A program made the translations under genes and the position numbers. The notes below the pieces were generated by a model that was given only the letters and a program-made list of their open reading frames with translations, searched no databases and was not told the origin of the DNA. This document shows, in pieces, positions 9,330 to 15,845 of a stretch of 19,018 nt of DNA (position 1 is its first letter; each line of letters opens with the position of its first letter). The DNA is from Nitrospirae bacterium CG2_30_53_67 (GTDB lineage: Bacteria; CG2-30-53-67). The DNA lies in NCBI GenBank assembly GCA_001873285.1, contig MNYV01000074.1, positions 1-19,018 on the forward strand. Direction: 5' to 3'.

Positions 9330-9703
9330 TTATAGACCTCTCTGATATCCTGCATTTTTCTGTCGGCAAATTGTTTCGTGCATTTCTCATAAAAGCGCGT
9401 TTGCTGCCTTGGGTATCTTGCTTCGAAATGGAATTCCATGAAGGCCGCGAGTTTTTTCATGATCTTTTGCGGGATCCCGGTATCTATCTGGCCTGCAAGC
9501 AGAGGCAAAGAATGCGTATACGGGGCATGTTTACGTGTGGTTCTGACGACAAGGGCCTTCAGTAATTTTTCAAGTGCCAGATGACCGATAAACAGGGCAT
9601 ATGGATATTTCTTCTTTTCATAGAGCGCCTTTGCCACATCCAGATCATATTCTGCACCTTCCAACCAGTATTGAACAGTCTTTTCGATATCAAATTTCAG
9701 CAA
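9302..9703 (-). CDS. HEPN-domain protein, partner of the nucleotidyltransferase
   Basis: About 133 residues, all-helical HEPN fold typical of the short family: YWLEGAEYDLDVAKALYEKKKYPYALFIGHLALEKLLKALVV, then THSLPLLAG and the late ARYPRQQTRFYEK segment. HEPN proteins paired with MNT enzymes are often ribonuclease toxins with an RX4-6H motif. An RTTRKH string after the LEKLLKALVV helix fits the spacing but not clearly the usual place, so nuclease activity is uncertain. Start choice: GGGAGG at 9715-9710 lies six bases before the TTG at 9703-9701. A GTG at 9721 would add six residues but would put the Shine-Dalgarno inside the gene and has no Shine-Dalgarno of its own. It has its own promoter at 9829-9801 and overlaps the MNT gene downstream. 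A toxin-antitoxin or defence role is inference. Confidence 0.85.
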   Translation of the reverse strand: MLKFDIEKTVQYWLEGAEYDLDVAKALYEKKKYPYALFIGHLALEKLLKALVVRTTRKHAPYTHSLPLLAGQIDTGIPQKIMKKLAAFMEFHFEARYPRQQTRFYEKCTKQFADRKMQDIREVYKWLKKKLSE

Positions 9704-9800
9704 ATCAGACCTCCCATCCACAATTGGGCGTCTCTGGTCATTTCATCCATGCAGCCGTATGGCCGTCTTCTGCTCTTTGGGTGATCTTCCGTCTCCGTTA

Positions 9801-9829
9801 TTATTATTGTTCCAGTTCTCAACAGTCAA
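9801..9829 (-). promoter_or_regulatory. Promoter for the HEPN/MNT pair
   Basis: On the minus strand TTGACT (9829-9824), a 17-nt spacer and TAATAA (9806-9801), followed by AAC. It lies about 100 nt upstream of the HEPN start with no gene between. The close match to the sigma-70 consensus supports independent expression of the pair. Confidence 0.6.
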
Positions 9830-9913
9830 GACAAATCTTCAAATGACTTTTTTCCACAACCCGATGGGCCGGTAGCAAGTGATCAGCCGTCAGCCTCCAC
9901 TTAAAAAACGAAT

Positions 9914-10100
9914 CTATTTGATCCATACGGTCTGGATGTTCACAAACTCCTTGATGCCGTAGTGGGAAAGCTCGCGGCCGTATCCCGAGTCCTTGATCCC
10001 GCCGAAGGGGAGCCGAGGGTCGCTCGCCACCATACCGTTGACGAAAACCGCCCCGGCTTCGATGCGGCGGGCCGGCGCCTCACCTTTTTCTTTGTCCCGG
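9914..10100 (-). pseudogene. 3' remnant of an aldehyde dehydrogenase gene
   Basis: The minus frame ending at 9914 encodes [24 protein letters not shown]..., then [35 protein letters not shown]. This is the C-terminal end of a succinate-semialdehyde-type NAD(P) aldehyde dehydrogenase. Only about 62 of about 455 residues remain; the Rossmann domain and the catalytic Cys and Glu are missing. Similarity appears to stop near 10100, although the frame stays open to a GTG at 10153. No other part of the gene is visible in the window. It is therefore a decayed or deleted gene, or an end carried in with an insertion or rearrangement. The surviving sequence shows no frameshift, suggesting a fairly recent loss. 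Confidence 0.85.
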
Positions 10101-10270
10101 ATTCTTATGGTTTCGCAAGCGATTCTCCGTCCGATCCATGGCTTGAGAATCACGGGATGAAGTTGATTTCAGGAACCCTATCGCTTGAATCCAGACGCAG
10201 CCTGGAGAAGATGAGGATGTGCTTTCAGGTTTCGGCAGTTAAAAAAATCGGTTTTTACCCATGAAATTTC

Positions 10271-10299
10271 TTGAAATTGTTGAAAAAATAAATTAGACT
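10271..10299 (+). promoter_or_regulatory. Possible promoter of the 87-residue gene
   Basis: TTGAAA at 10271-10276, a 17-nt AT-rich spacer and TAGACT at 10294-10299: good -35, weak -10. The gene starts about 40 nt after the -10, and the palindrome GCCATATGGC (10316-10325) lies in the leader. Confidence 0.35.
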
Positions 10300-10339
10300 G
10301 TGACTGGATTGTTGAGCCATATGGCATGAGGAGAATTCT

Positions 10340-10603
10340 ATGAAGATTACAGATCATAATAAAGCCAAACGGCTTGCCCGCACGATCCTCTCGGATATCG
10401 CTCTTTACAACAAGTCCAAGATTGAAAAAGGGATCAAAAACGACAATCTTTTCGATCTGCTGAAGGAGGATCTGGATAAGGGTCTTGAACTTTACCGGAG
10501 CCGCGTGGCGCCCGAGATTACGGATCATACCAACTATTACAATCATGCCGTGGTGGATATTCTGGTCAGGAAGGGAGGGAATATAGAGTCTGATATCTGG
10601 TAG
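10340..10603 (+). CDS. Small conserved-looking protein of unknown function
   Basis: 87 residues with no signal peptide or membrane segment. It is strongly helical and charged: KRLARTILSDIALYNKSKIEKGIKNDNLFDLLKEDLDKGLELYRSRV, then a C-terminal NYYNHAVVDILVRKG. The pattern RLARTI-SDIALYN...GI-N...LL-E-L--G--LY--RV recalls, from memory, a short module found alone or at the C terminus of larger proteins in deltaproteobacteria; no named family can be given. AGGAG at 10327-10331 stands a good distance before the ATG. It is followed after 77 nt by the EF-G-2 gene. Coding status is well supported by the ribosome-binding site and protein-like composition; function is not. Confidence 0.75.
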   Translation: MKITDHNKAKRLARTILSDIALYNKSKIEKGIKNDNLFDLLKEDLDKGLELYRSRVAPEITDHTNYYNHAVVDILVRKGGNIESDIW

Positions 10604-10616
10604 TCCCTGCCTGCGC

Positions 10617-10645
10617 CACCGCGGGGGAGCGGTGTCTGGTTTTAA
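10617..10645 (+). terminator. Weak terminator-like hairpin
   Basis: CACCGC (10617-10622) pairs with GCGGTG (10629-10634) around a 6-nt purine loop, followed by TCTGGTTTT. The stem is short and the T-run poor, so termination would be partial at best. It lies between the 87-residue gene and the EF-G-2 gene. Confidence 0.35.
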
Positions 10646-10680
10646 AGTCCGTTTGCAATTTTTTGGCTGAGAGGTGATCT

Positions 10681-12786
10681 ATGGCAAAGCTGGATCCGTC
10701 TTCTGTCCGCAATCTGGGTATGATAGGGCATGGGGGGGTAGGTAAGACCTCGCTTGGTGAGGCCATGCTCTTCAATACGAAAGTCACCACCCGTTTGAAC
10801 CGTGTTGACGATCACAATTCCATTCTTGACTTTCTTCCCGAAGAGATCGATAGAAAAAGCACCATTTCTTCATCCATGGCCATGGTCCCATGGAACGGGA
10901 CCGACCTCTATTTCATGGATACGCCGGGCTATACCAACTTTCTGGCCGACACCAAGGGTGTGCTCAAGGCCATGGACTCGGCCCTCGTTCTTCTGAGCGC
11001 GGTTTCCGGGGTCAAGGTGGAAACCGAGAAGGTCTGGAGTTATGCCATGGAGTATGGAATCCCGAAGATGGTTTTCATCAACAAGATGGACAGGGACCGG
11101 GCCGACTTTTACAGGGCCTTGGAGAGCATGGAGTCCATTCTGAAGAAGACCCCCCTGGTTATCACACTCCCCATAGGCAAAGAGGCAGGTTTCAAGGGGG
11201 TCTTCAACCTTCTGAGCATGAAGGCCTGTGAATATGCTGAAAACGGCTCCGGGACCTTCAGCACGACCTCCGAGGTTCCGCAGGAGTTGAAGGACCAGGT
11301 GGAGCATTACCGTGAGCAGCTCGTTGAGACTGCGGTGGAGAACGACGATCAACTCCTGGAACGATACCTGGAGGGGGGAGAGATCAAAGACCAGGAACTC
11401 CTCTCCGCCATTTCCAAAGGAACTCTTCATGGCAAATTTGTTCCGGTTTATTGCGGTTCAGCGGTTAAGAATATCGGTGTTCATCAGCTTATGGACGGTC
11501 TGGTCTCCTTTCTCCCGTCCCCAGGGCAAAGCGCCGAGGTGAACCCGATCAAAGGGACCAACTCCAGGTCTTCCGAAGAGGTGACCCGGCGTCCTTCCCC
11601 TGAGGAGCCTTTTTCCGCCCAGGTCTTCAAGACCATTGTGGACCCCTTCACCGGAAAACTTTCACTTTTCAGGGTCTATTCCGGCGTCCTGCATTCTGAT
11701 TCCACGGTTTTAAACGCCAACCGGGACGAGAAGGAACGGGTGGGACACCTTTTTTGCCTGTATGGAAAAGATCAGAAACCCGTGGATGAAATCGGACCTG
11801 GACAGCTCGGCGCCGTAGCCAAACTCAAGAATACATCCACCGGGGATACTCTTTGTGACGATAAGGCCCCGATCAAACTTTCTCCGCTCATTTTTCCTGA
11901 GCCCATCATTTCCTATGCCATAGAACCCAAGTCCAAAGGGGATGAAGACAAACTGAGCAATGCCCTCCATCGGATCAGTGAGGAGGAACCGACCCTGAGG
12001 GTCCATCGTCATGAGGAGACCATGGAGTTGATCGCCTCGGTCATGGGCGAGGTGCATATGGAGGTCATCCTTTCCGCCCTGAAACGAAAGTTCGGTGTGG
12101 AGGTGACCCTCAAGGCGCCCAGGATCCCTTACAAGGAGACGATCCGGAAAAAAGTGGAGGTCCAGGGCAAGTACAAGAAACAATCCGGGGGACGGGGCCA
12201 GTACGGGGATGTCTGGATCCGTTTTAAACCTCTTCCGAGGGGGGGAGGCTTCCAGTTCCAGGATGAGATTGTGGGAGGGGTGGTGCCCAGGCAATATATC
12301 CCTGCCGTGGAAAAAGGGCTGCTGGATGCGATCAAGAGCGGTCCCCTGGCCGGGTCTCCGATTGTGGATGTCCAGGCCGCCCTTTACTATGGATCCTACC
12401 ATGACGTGGATTCCTCTGAAATGGCCTTCAAGATTGCAGCCTCCATGGCCCTGAAAAAGGCCTGGGCCGAGGCCGATCCGGTTCTTCTGGAACCGATCAT
12501 GAAACTTCAGGTCATCGTGCCGGATGAGTTTATCGGAGGCGTCATCAGCGATCTGAATTCCAAGCGGGGCAAGGTCCTCGGGTTTGAAACCAGAGGAGTG
12601 ACTCAGGTGGTAACCGCTTTGATCCCCATGGCTGAAACCCTCCAGTATTCTGCCTCATTGCGGTCTATCACTGGTGGAAGAGGTTATTTCGAAATGGGTT
12701 TTGACCATTATGAAGAACTCCCCGCACACCTGTCAGAGAAGGTGATCGAGGCAGAGAGAAAGGTAAAGGAGAAGGTACAGGAGTAA
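10681..12786 (+). CDS. Elongation factor G-like GTPase (EF-G-2 family)
   Basis: 701 residues with full EF-G architecture: G domain (about 8-285), domain II (about 310-400), then domains III, IV and V to the end, domain IV containing GRGQYGDVWIRFKPL. The P-loop is GHGGVGKTS (16-24) rather than the canonical GHIDAGKTT, and the G3 motif is DTPGY (80-84) where translation EF-G and EF-Tu have DTPGH. The catalytic His is thus replaced by Tyr, as in the EF-G-2 group that includes the Thermus protein (DAPGY). NKMD (134-137) and GSA (G5) are intact, so GTP binding is expected, while ribosome-stimulated hydrolysis may be slow or absent. This marks a paralogue rather than the essential translocase encoded in the str operon. 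GAGAGGTGAT precedes the ATG. Its role is unknown; ribosome-associated regulation is inference. Confidence 0.92.
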   Translation: MAKLDPSSVRNLGMIGHGGVGKTSLGEAMLFNTKVTTRLNRVDDHNSILDFLPEEIDRKSTISSSMAMVPWNGTDLYFMDTPGYTNFLADTKGVLKAMDSALVLLSAVSGVKVETEKVWSYAMEYGIPKMVFINKMDRDRADFYRALESMESILKKTPLVITLPIGKEAGFKGVFNLLSMKACEYAENGSGTFSTTSEVPQELKDQVEHYREQLVETAVENDDQLLERYLEGGEIKDQELLSAISKGTLHGKFVPVYCGSAVKNIGVHQLMDGLVSFLPSPGQSAEVNPIKGTNSRSSEEVTRRPSPEEPFSAQVFKTIVDPFTGKLSLFRVYSGVLHSDSTVLNANRDEKERVGHLFCLYGKDQKPVDEIGPGQLGAVAKLKNTSTGDTLCDDKAPIKLSPLIFPEPIISYAIEPKSKGDEDKLSNALHRISEEEPTLRVHRHEETMELIASVMGEVHMEVILSALKRKFGVEVTLKAPRIPYKETIRKKVEVQGKYKKQSGGRGQYGDVWIRFKPLPRGGGFQFQDEIVGGVVPRQYIPAVEKGLLDAIKSGPLAGSPIVDVQAALYYGSYHDVDSSEMAFKIAASMALKKAWAEADPVLLEPIMKLQVIVPDEFIGGVISDLNSKRGKVLGFETRGVTQVVTALIPMAETLQYSASLRSITGGRGYFEMGFDHYEELPAHLSEKVIEAERKVKEKVQE

Positions 12787-12868
12787 GGTATCCCGTTTAC
12801 GTGATAGGGGAGGCCCCCTTTTCAGGGCATGAGCAAAAATCTCTAAGTATTGAATAAAACGAAAAAAC

Positions 12869-12898
12869 TTGACTTTCTGCAGGAGGATATAGTATTTT
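12869..12898 (+). promoter_or_regulatory. Promoter for ihfA
   Basis: TTGACT at 12869-12874, an 18-nt spacer and TATTTT at 12893-12898, about 54 nt before the ihfA ATG. The region is AT-rich and lies in the only gap between the EF-G-2 gene and ihfA. Confidence 0.5.
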
Positions 12899-12951
12899 TA
12901 AATAAAGGCTTTATGGTTTCTTCCGTGCGGAATGATCGGGGAGGAAAATGA

Positions 12952-13272
12952 ATGACCAAGGCAGACATTGTAGAGGAAGTCTATAGCAGAGTCGGATTTT
13001 CCAAGAAAGAATCTGCGGAAGTTGTTGAAACCGTTATGGAAACGATAAAAAAGACATTAGAAGGCGGCAAAACGGTTAAAATAGCCGGCTTCGGAAACTT
13101 TGTGATCCGCAGCAAGGGATCCAGAAAAGGGCGGAATCCCAAGACCGGCCAGGAAATAGAGATTACACCGCGGCGTGTGGTGACGTTCAAACCCAGCCAA
13201 GTCCTGAAAGAGCATATCTTAAACTATAAACCCTCCGGTGGTGAGTCGGCTGAGGGGGGTGAACCTGCTTAG
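12952..13272 (+). CDS. ihfA: Integration host factor subunit alpha
   Basis: DNA-bending nucleoid protein of the HU/IHF family, acting as a heterodimer with IHF-beta at specific sites in promoters and recombination sites. 106 residues: MTKADIVEEVYSRVGFSKKESAEVVE, GKTVKIAGFGNFVIRSKGSRKGRNPKTGQEIEITPRRVVTFKPSQVLK. The GRNPKTG turn with its intercalating Pro and the RRVVTFKPS end fit the alpha subunit better than HU. The last 16 residues (after LNYKPS) form a Gly/Glu-rich tail. GGGGAGG at 12939-12945 gives the start; an ATG four bases earlier is out of frame. It is followed by a MerR-family gene, an arrangement I recall from many deltaproteobacteria, which supports the ihfA assignment. Confidence 0.92.
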   Translation: MTKADIVEEVYSRVGFSKKESAEVVETVMETIKKTLEGGKTVKIAGFGNFVIRSKGSRKGRNPKTGQEIEITPRRVVTFKPSQVLKEHILNYKPSGGESAEGGEPA

Positions 13273-13285
13273 TGGCCCTATTCGT

Positions 13286-13303
13286 AAATACGGTGACGTA
13301 TTT
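13286..13303 (+). other. RNA hairpin with GTGA tetraloop between ihfA and merR
   Basis: AAATACG (13286-13292), loop GTGA, CGTATTT (13297-13303), then TTCTATT. The stem is a perfect 7 bp and the loop is of GNRA type. The stem is AU-rich and the T-run is interrupted, so it may be a weak terminator or a stability element within the ihfA-merR transcript. Confidence 0.5.
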
Positions 13304-13335
13304 TTCTATTGATGATGAATTCTTTTTTTTAAACC

Positions 13336-13674
13336 ATGCAAAAAATACCGAACAAATTCTTCTTTCGAATCGGCGAGGTCAGCAAGCTGACCGGCGTTGA
13401 ACCGCATGTCCTCCGCTATTGGGAGACCGAGTTCAAGAGCCTGCACCCGAAAAAGAATAAGGCCGGCCAGCGGGTCTATAAGAAAAAGGACGTCATGCTG
13501 ATCCTGAGCATCAAGGAGCTCCTCTATCAGCAGAAATATACCATCGCCGGCGCCAAGAAAAGGATCGAATCGGAGCAGGATCTTAACGTCCTCTCCGTAT
13601 CCAACCCCGGTCTCAAAGACACCCTCCATGAAGTGAAGGAAGAGCTGAAGGAAGTCCTCAAGGTTCTTTCATAA
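13336..13674 (+). CDS. MerR-family transcriptional regulator
   Basis: 112 residues. The N-terminal winged helix-turn-helix FRIGEVSKLTGVEPHVLRYWETEFKSLHPKKNKAGQRVYKKKDVMLI is a clear MerR DNA-binding domain, with the HVLRYWE recognition segment and an R-Y in the wing. Next come KELLYQQKYTIAGAKKRIES and a short C-terminal coiled coil (LKDTLHEVKEELKEVLKVL) that would mediate dimerisation. No metal-binding cysteines or large effector domain are present, placing it in the short MerR subgroup that accompanies ihfA. There is no Shine-Dalgarno before the ATG: a T8 run and AAACC precede it, and an in-frame TAA at 13330-13332 rules out an earlier start. Translation may rely on the U-rich leader or on coupling to ihfA 63 nt upstream. 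Its target is unknown. Confidence 0.9.
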   Translation: MQKIPNKFFFRIGEVSKLTGVEPHVLRYWETEFKSLHPKKNKAGQRVYKKKDVMLILSIKELLYQQKYTIAGAKKRIESEQDLNVLSVSNPGLKDTLHEVKEELKEVLKVLS

Positions 13675-13700
13675 TGGCGTTTGACATCTCTATCTCTTCG

Positions 13701-14885
13701 TTACGGCAGGTCACCGGTATTCATCTCCGCGCCTGGATCAGGATCTTGATCTTTTCTTAAAAGGATATAGAGCTTCCCTCCGGATTTGAGATGCCCTGCC
13801 GTGGCCGCGGCAGAATCGCCCTCTCCGAGAAAGATGTCAACCCTCTGATGCCCCCGAATGGCTCCACCTGTATCCTGGCTCACGGCAAATCCCCCCCGCT
13901 CTTGCCATCCATTGATTTCTCCTAACTGGTTGAAGAGGGGAAAACGGGCGCTGTAATAACAGAGGCTTCCCGTGGGGATGACGGCCGGGTCCGTGGCCAG
14001 GGAGCGGTAAGGTGTAAGAACCATGTCTCCGGCCCCCTGCGGCCCGGCCTCGGTGGTTTTGAAAAAGATATACCGTTCATTGCGGTTCATGATCTCTTCC
14101 TGCTCTCCGGGGTGCAGGCGAAGATATTTTTTAATCGTCGGGAGAGTGACTTCATGGGTTTCGAGCCTCCCCTGGTTGATGAGGACCTTGCCCAGGGATG
14201 TATAGGACCGCCCGTTGCTTCCGTCGTATCGCACCCGGACCGTGCTTCCGTCAGGAAGGCGGATGATCCCGGACCCTTGAACATGGAGAAAAAAACGCTC
14301 AACCGGATCATCGAGGTAGAGGAGTTCCAGACCTCGGCCGGATAATGTCCCCTGGGTGTCGATCTCCTTCCGGGTAAAATGACCCTGCTTCGCCGAGGAA
14401 AAGGGGATGAACCCAAGGCAGGAAGGACTGTTTTTTGTGATGAGGTCATCGGGCCTGCGGTAGAGAGGGTAGCGAAAGCGTTCAGTCGGTTTCAAGCTTC
14501 CCTGAAGCAGAGGGGAATAATATCCTGTGAATAAGATGGGGCCGGGGACCTCATACAGATCAAATGCCTGTCTAATTCGGCCGTTCAGTTCGGATGCGTC
14601 TTTGGCATCCGAGAGGATTTGGAGAAAAGAGGAGAGGGCCTCTTGGAGGTCCCTTGCGGTGCAGGATCGATTCCCGATCATGACCTGATCTTGAGGTTTT
14701 AGCCGGGACACGGCCTCAAGGGAATTTTGCACGGCGCTTTTTATGGACTCGAGGTGTCCGGTATCTTCCATGAGCGGATAGGCATCCGTTCTTGCGAACG
14801 GGATCCCGGAGGTTTTTGGGGGATGCAGAGGAATGCAGCCCTGGAGAATCATCAGAAAAAGAATAAAAAGGCACCGGCGCTTCAT
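13701..14885 (-). CDS. mltA: Membrane-bound lytic murein transglycosylase A
   Basis: Cleaves the MurNAc-GlcNAc bond of peptidoglycan with 1,6-anhydro ring formation; predicted outer-membrane lipoprotein. 394 residues: signal KRRCLFILFLMILQGC with lipobox Cys17. The MltA barrel follows (about 110-285; FTGYYSPLLQGS, RYPLYRRPDDL, LLYLDDPVERFFLHVQGSG). Last is the 3D domain (about 295-375) with ATDPAVIPTGSLCYY, SQDTGGAIRGHQRVDIFLG (conserved Asp338 and Asp350) and a GDSAAATAGHLKSGGKLYIL end. The catalytic Asp lies in this last domain. The ATG at 14883-14885 is three bases after the nadA stop, with GAGGG directly upstream, so it is the last gene of a unit with nadA. Its muropeptide products would be substrates for sugar recycling, and an AmgK-like kinase gene lies about 3.7 kb away. 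Identification is secure. Confidence 0.96.
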   Translation of the reverse strand: MKRRCLFILFLMILQGCIPLHPPKTSGIPFARTDAYPLMEDTGHLESIKSAVQNSLEAVSRLKPQDQVMIGNRSCTARDLQEALSSFLQILSDAKDASELNGRIRQAFDLYEVPGPILFTGYYSPLLQGSLKPTERFRYPLYRRPDDLITKNSPSCLGFIPFSSAKQGHFTRKEIDTQGTLSGRGLELLYLDDPVERFFLHVQGSGIIRLPDGSTVRVRYDGSNGRSYTSLGKVLINQGRLETHEVTLPTIKKYLRLHPGEQEEIMNRNERYIFFKTTEAGPQGAGDMVLTPYRSLATDPAVIPTGSLCYYSARFPLFNQLGEINGWQERGGFAVSQDTGGAIRGHQRVDIFLGEGDSAAATAGHLKSGGKLYILLRKDQDPDPGAEMNTGDLP

Positions 14886-14888
14886 CCC

Positions 14889-15845
14889 TCATTCCCTGGG
14901 TATGGCGAGCATCCGGTCCAGCGCCGCCTTGGCGCGGACACGAATCTCTTCGGGTACGGTGATGACGGTCTCCATGGTCTCGAGCGACCGGGCCACAAGT
15001 TCGAGGGTCGTTCGCTTCATGTTCTGGCAGGTCAGTATGGGAAGGTCCCAGGGCGCGGGATCGTCGGAGAGGATGTAGAACCTCTTGCCCGGGTTCTGTT
15101 TCCGGAGATTATAGAGAAGCCCCCGTTCGGTTCCGATGATGAACTCCCTGGCCGGAGATTTCCCGGCATAGCGGAGCATGCCGGAGGTGCTGGTCACATG
15201 ATCGGCGAGTTTGAGCACATCCATGGGGCATTCGGGGTGCGCCATGAACAGGGCATCCGGATGCTCGGTGCGGGCCTTCTTCACCATTTCCACGGTGACC
15301 AAATTGTGGACGATGCAAAACCCCTTCCACGCGATGATCTCCTTGCTCGTGAACTGCCGGGCATAGGCGGCCAGGTTCTTGTCCGGGATGCAGATCACCC
15401 GGTCCGAGTCCAGGGAATTGATCACGTTCACCACATTGGCCGAGGTGCAGCAGATGTCGCTTTCGGCCTTGACCGCGGCCGAGGTATTGACATAGGCCGC
15501 CACAGGCACGCCGGGGTGTTGCTCCTTCATCCTGCGCAGTTTCTCAACCGTCACCATATCGGCCATGGGGCATCCGGCGTACCAGGCCGGGAGGAGCACG
15601 GTCTTTCCCGGGTTGAGGATGGCTGCGCTTTCCGCCATGAAGTGGACGCCGCAAAAGACAATGACCTCCGCATCGGCGTCCACGGCCCGTCGGGAGAGTT
15701 CCAGGGAGTCGCCGGTGTAGTCCGCAATCTCCTGCACCTCGTCCACCTGGTAGTTGTGCGCCAGGATCACGGCGTTCCGCTTCTTTTTCAATGCCAGGAC
15801 TTTATGACTGAGTTCTTCAATGACTTGTGCGGACGGTTCGTTCAT
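14889..15845 (-). CDS. nadA: Quinolinate synthase
   Basis: Makes quinolinate from iminoaspartate and dihydroxyacetone phosphate for NAD synthesis; cytoplasmic 4Fe-4S enzyme, sensitive to oxygen. 318 residues in the three-fold NadA architecture. Visible elements are ILAHNYQVDEVQEIADYTGDSLELSR, FCGVHFMAESA, Cys92 in YAGCPMADM, Cys206 in AHPECPMDV and Cys273 in TCQNMKRTTLE (the three cluster ligands), and the substrate-contact segments YVNTSAAVKAESDICCTSANV and STSGMLRYA. The start codon overlaps the stop of the upstream glycosidase gene in an ATGA of four bases, and mltA begins three bases after its own stop. Translation of all three is probably coupled. No nadB or nadC is in the window, and its place between two envelope genes has no obvious metabolic reason. 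Confidence 0.97.
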   Translation of the reverse strand: MNEPSAQVIEELSHKVLALKKKRNAVILAHNYQVDEVQEIADYTGDSLELSRRAVDADAEVIVFCGVHFMAESAAILNPGKTVLLPAWYAGCPMADMVTVEKLRRMKEQHPGVPVAAYVNTSAAVKAESDICCTSANVVNVINSLDSDRVICIPDKNLAAYARQFTSKEIIAWKGFCIVHNLVTVEMVKKARTEHPDALFMAHPECPMDVLKLADHVTSTSGMLRYAGKSPAREFIIGTERGLLYNLRKQNPGKRFYILSDDPAPWDLPILTCQNMKRTTLELVARSLETMETVITVPEEIRVRAKAALDRMLAIPRE

